Source: Polaribacter litorisediminis (GTDB lineage: Bacteria; Bacteroidota; Bacteroidia; Flavobacteriales; Flavobacteriaceae). Taken from it: DNA of 64,000 nt. Position 1 is the first letter of the stretch, and the number at the start of each line of letters is the position of its first letter. The position numbers and the translations under genes were made by a program. The DNA is taken from contig NZ_CP082966.1 in NCBI RefSeq assembly GCF_019968605.1, positions 3,833,501 to 3,897,500 on the forward strand. Direction: 5' to 3'. The notes below the pieces were generated by a model. It did no database searches and was not told where the DNA came from. It was given only the letters and a program-made list of their open reading frames with translations. Shown piece after piece: positions 61,181 to 64,000 of this stretch.

Positions 61181-61208
61181 AAAATCCACTTTTTTAGTGG
61201 ATTTTTTT
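61181..61208 (+). terminator. Intrinsic terminator after ssb
   Basis: AAAATCCACT (61181-61190), TTTTT loop, AGTGGATTTT then T run. Confidence 0.88.
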
Positions 61209-61278
61209 ATGCCCTAAATCATTTGAAATTACAGTCATAAAATGCGCTTTTTTCCTTTCTATTTACTTTTAAAATTAG

Positions 61279-61499
61279 TGTTGTCCGATTAAAATTAGCT
61301 AAAGTGTTTTAAAGTATTGATAGTATTGATTTTCAGGAGCTTTGAAAGTAGTACACCTTACTTTTAAAAACGCTTTAGAATTTATGGTGTCTCGAAAAAT
61401 TTAAAATCGTAATAATATTGTTTTTCAGTTAGTTAAAATCAAGTCTTTGTTCTTGATTCTAACAGCGAAAGCGGTCTTTTTATCTTTTATCGGACAACA
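61279..61499. mobile_element. IS-derived miniature element (MITE-like), 221 bp
   Basis: Terminal inverted repeats TGTTGTCCGATTAAAA (left) and TTTTATCGGACAACA (right) bound it. Next to the left end, on the minus strand, lies an open stretch FLKVRCTTFKAPENQYYQYF ending at a stop, like the C-terminus of a transposase; next to the right end is a leader-like AT-rich region. The centre is missing. No clear target duplication was seen. Confidence 0.6.
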
Positions 61500-61504
61500 A
61501 TGTT

Positions 61505-61921
61505 TTAAAATATAAAACCAGGAGGAAAAGTTTCTAAGTTTACGTTTTCTTTCTTTATAAAAGTTTTTAATAAACTTCCAGTTATAGAATAAAGTTTAAG
61601 CTCATTTATCTTATATATGTATAAACAACTTTCCCTTTGTTGGGTTTGGATGAATATTAAAGCCTTTTGAAGATATTATTATCTTTAATTGACGATGTGC
61701 TCATTAAAACATGTTGCAAGGTATTATTAGCCATTGATTGGGTATTATGAGCTACGTTTGCTATTTCTTTTTTTCTCAATTAAAAGAGGTGTTAAGATTT
61801 TGTGCAGAAGCTCTACTAGTTTCAAAAAAATGAACCTGTTGTATTTGAGCTTAAATTTTGTTCAATATTGGTGAAAGAAAACATCAATACAATAATGAAT
61901 AGTTTGCTTTTTTTTTATCAT
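61505..61921 (-). pseudogene. Dead T9SS-exported protein
   Basis: The minus strand ends in a broken type A sorting domain: FNIHPNPTKGK, a frameshift or stop, then NELKLYSITGSLLKTF and a Pro-Pro-Gly-Phe-Ile-Phe end with stop at 61505. Upstream, open pieces in several frames (QSMANNTLQHVLMSTSSIKD among them) are broken by stops, back to an ATG at 61921. Full genes of this kind are far longer, so most was lost. The miniature element lies six bases beyond its stop. Confidence 0.6.
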
Positions 61922-61941
61922 ATAATTTAAAAATAAATGGA

Positions 61942-63207
61942 TTAAAAAGCGATTTGCATTAATACTTGAAATTGAGACAAATTATTACCAACAGAAGGGT
62001 TTATACTGCTATATGAAGTCTGTAGTTTTAAGCTATTATTTTTAAAATATTTAGAAATTCCAAAAGTGTAAGCATTTCCATCTTGTAAAATTGATGTAGT
62101 TTGATTTTCAAATTCAGGACTCATACTTTCGTAACGTGCATCAAAACTAAAACCACTTTCTGTTGCATAGCCTGTTTGGACGTTAAAACTATCACCCAAA
62201 ACTAAAAATTGACTAATTTGTGTTGGTGCCAACAATTGTGTTGCATTGGCATCTGTAAATACCAAATCTAAATTATCTGCACTTGTATTTACATATTCTG
62301 CGAGTAGAGAGAAGCCATTATATTTTAATAAAACATCTGCATATAATTGATTGTAATCTGGTAAGTTATTTGTTCCGTCACCATTGTATAATAAAAAATC
62401 TCCATGTCCTTCTCCATTTGAATTACTTACACCTTTGTTGAGACTACCAGCAAATCCAACAACAAATTTTAAGTTTTCTTCTCTGCCTAAATCAACACTT
62501 GTAAGGTCATTTCCTTCTTTAAAATAACCTAAAGGAAACAAATCTAAACGACCACCCACTTTTAAACCCCCTAAGTCTGTATCTCTAGAATCTGTACCAA
62601 ATGAGTTTCTTCCATCACCAGAAGTTACTGAAAACATTGGGGAAATTCCAAATTTATCGCCAAACTTAGATGCTACAAAAACACCAAATTCACGACCGGT
62701 ATTGCTAAAATTTTGACTTAAAAAACTACGATCGTTAAACTGCAATCTGTCTTCTCGATAAGTCATTTCTCTGTTATTTACAAAGGTTTGTTTTTGACCA
62801 AAACTTACTGTAATTTTTTCTGTAGGATGATAGGCAACCCAAGCATCCATTAAAGGGTCTGATGAGCTGTAATCTATTTGAATAAAAAAGCTAACTTTCT
62901 CTTCTTTTGCAGCTCCTGCAAACTGTAAAAAAGTTCTTTTAGAGTTAAAATTATTATCTGCATCTAAACCTGATGTTTTAATATTTTGATAAGATGGCTG
63001 AATAAAACCGCTCATATTAAAATAATAATCGCCATCATTAAAAGAAAAGTTTAAACCACTGCCTAAATTAAAGGTTGCTTTGTTACGGGGTTCGTCTTCA
63101 AAATTATCATCATCATCATCATCTTGAGCAACAGCAAAAAATGGAATACAAACACATAAAAAGGTACAAAGTGTTTTTGCGTAATTAAAATTCTGAAATC
63201 GTTTCAT
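61942..63207 (-). CDS. Porin (phosphate-selective O/P-like)
   Basis: 421 residues, signal peptide (about 1-27, ending AVAQ), an Asp-rich linker (DDDDDDNFEDE) then an outer-membrane barrel: GSGLNFSFNDGDYYFNMSGFIQ in two parts, VSFFIQIDYSSSDPLMDAWV, GQKQTFVNNREMTYREDRLQF likewise, and strands to a C-terminal LMQIAF with final Phe. This matches the OprP/OprO family of flavobacteria. Solute unknown. Adjacent to the M14 gene on the same strand, 20 bases apart. Confidence 0.85.
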   Translation of the reverse strand: MKRFQNFNYAKTLCTFLCVCIPFFAVAQDDDDDDNFEDEPRNKATFNLGSGLNFSFNDGDYYFNMSGFIQPSYQNIKTSGLDADNNFNSKRTFLQFAGAAKEEKVSFFIQIDYSSSDPLMDAWVAYHPTEKITVSFGQKQTFVNNREMTYREDRLQFNDRSFLSQNFSNTGREFGVFVASKFGDKFGISPMFSVTSGDGRNSFGTDSRDTDLGGLKVGGRLDLFPLGYFKEGNDLTSVDLGREENLKFVVGFAGSLNKGVSNSNGEGHGDFLLYNGDGTNNLPDYNQLYADVLLKYNGFSLLAEYVNTSADNLDLVFTDANATQLLAPTQISQFLVLGDSFNVQTGYATESGFSFDARYESMSPEFENQTTSILQDGNAYTFGISKYFKNNSLKLQTSYSSINPSVGNNLSQFQVLMQIAF

Positions 63208-63227
63208 ATTCGATTGTATTTATTCTT

Positions 63228-64000
63228 TTATTTTAAAATTCTATAAATAGGTAATATTGCATCTTTCTCTGTAGGTAAAACTCCAAAACTGACAAAGCTA
63301 TTTGGGGCTTCTGGTTCTAAAACTTCTACAATTAAATTCGCGTTTTTTTGGTTTAAAGAAACCATAAATGTTCCTTTAGCAAATACTTTTTGTTGTTTAT
63401 GAATTTCTGTTTTTACTTTTTGTAAATTCATCTGTTCATATTTTTTTGAGTTTCTCTTATATTCTATTATTTTATAAATTTCAACCTCAATTTTTTTATC
63501 TTCTTCTAAAACCTTAATTTTTGCCCCTAAAGTTTTTAACTTTTCAATTATTTCTTTTTGACTTGCATCAATTAAATATGCTTTTGGAGTTGGTCTTATT
63601 AATACAGCAGAAGATAACCAAGCATCTCTTTTTGTTACTTCTAACTCAATAATTTTTTCGGTATCTAAATCAAGCATTTGTAATTTGCTTGTATATACTT
63701 TTCTTTTACTGGTAACCACAATTTCTTTCTCATCATATATAGCTTTTTGAATTACTTCTTTTAGCTCTTTTTTGTGTGCAATAGCTGTTTTTAAATAAGA
63801 TGTAGCTACTAAAAAAATAGATTGTATTCTTCGTTTAAAACTGGTTCTTCCAAGGTTTACACCTCTAATTTCTACTAAAGAAGAAATGGTATTGGTTAAG
63901 GCATAATTTGTAGCACTAGATCTTGCACTTATTGAACCTTGATTAAAGTGGATATCTCCTCTGTATTTTGTAGTTGAAATATATGGATGGTTTCTTAATT
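63228..64000 (-). CDS. M14 zinc carboxypeptidase, C-terminal part, cut by window edge
   Basis: The frame is open from 64000 to the stop at 63228, about 257 codons; a GTG at 63719 is internal. The first visible residues (NHPYISTTKYRGDIHF, NTISSLVEIRGVNLGRTSFKRR) match the end of the M14 catalytic domain, with the catalytic Glu in LVEIRGVNLGRTSF. The later about 180 residues form a beta-rich tail. It is likely an exported carboxypeptidase; signal peptide and zinc His residues lie beyond the window. Confidence 0.8.
   Translation of the reverse strand, partial: LRNHPYISTTKYRGDIHFNQGSISARSSATNYALTNTISSLVEIRGVNLGRTSFKRRIQSIFLVATSYLKTAIAHKKELKEVIQKAIYDEKEIVVTSKRKVYTSKLQMLDLDTEKIIELEVTKRDAWLSSAVLIRPTPKAYLIDASQKEIIEKLKTLGAKIKVLEEDKKIEVEIYKIIEYKRNSKKYEQMNLQKVKTEIHKQQKVFAKGTFMVSLNQKNANLIVEVLEPEAPNSFVSFGVLPTEKDAILPIYRILK

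Overview
The window is low-GC DNA from a marine flavobacterium (phylum Bacteroidota; Polaribacter or a close relative is my best guess from protein style, not a database result). Supporting signs are type IX secretion (T9SS) C-terminal sorting domains, GLPGLI-family proteins, a TonB-receptor-like outer-membrane protein, a single-cytochrome sdhCAB operon, an IPExxxVDY protein, and promoters of the Bacteroidota form (TTG, 17-23 nt, TAnnTTTG) in place of E. coli type boxes.

Layout. 1-3.8 kb: two tandem membrane-anchored AraC-type regulators (the first cut by the window edge), decayed IS3 and hydrolase remnants, a PepSY membrane protein and an alpha/beta hydrolase. 3.8-7.2 kb: serine hydrolase, BrnQ transporter, a RelE/ParE toxin-antitoxin pair. 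7.4-21 kb: T9SS-exported three-repeat protein, YceI protein, membrane-bound winged-helix regulator, PPK2, second hydrolase, aminopeptidase P, RhlE helicase, YeaQ-like protein, BNR-repeat exoprotein, nucleotidyltransferase. 21.5-27.5 kb: a 1780-residue surface protein with DUF285/BspA and leucine-rich repeats plus a T9SS signal, preceded by a truncated paralogue and followed by a 61-residue protein. 28.5-32 kb: sdhCAB.

32.1-46.5 kb is the unusual part: a tandem cassette array. A full unit holds (i) a minus-strand XRE regulator, (ii) a candidate minus-strand small RNA with its own TAnnTTTG box and U-tract terminator, (iii) a short exported cysteine-containing peptide with a constant signal peptide and a divergent mature part, (iv) a hairpin of unrelated sequence but similar shape, (v) a divergent GLPGLI protein (type A), (vi) a near-constant GLPGLI protein (type B), and (vii) an identically truncated 39-codon start of an outer-membrane receptor. 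The array ends in one full-length receptor (882 aa). There are five peptide cassettes, four XRE genes, five small-RNA copies and three copies of a 70-bp palindrome with an empty site in the first unit. Two successive units are 2852 and 2854 bp long. A-tract frameshifts and patchy identity point to ongoing duplication, gene conversion and decay. I read it as a diversifying secreted-peptide/partner system under XRE and RNA control; its function is unknown.

46.5-64 kb: a vanadium-haloperoxidase-like lipoprotein paired with a VCBS/ASPIC lipoprotein, RNase H with a viroplasmin domain, purN, the acpP-fabF-rnc-IPExxxVDY-pyk cluster, an M28 peptidase with a polytopic membrane region, a CBS protein, a frameshifted small membrane protein, a zinc-ribbon protein, ssb, an IS-derived miniature element beside a dead T9SS gene, a porin, and the C-terminal part of an M14 carboxypeptidase that runs off the right edge. 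I found no tRNA, rRNA, CRISPR array or prophage.
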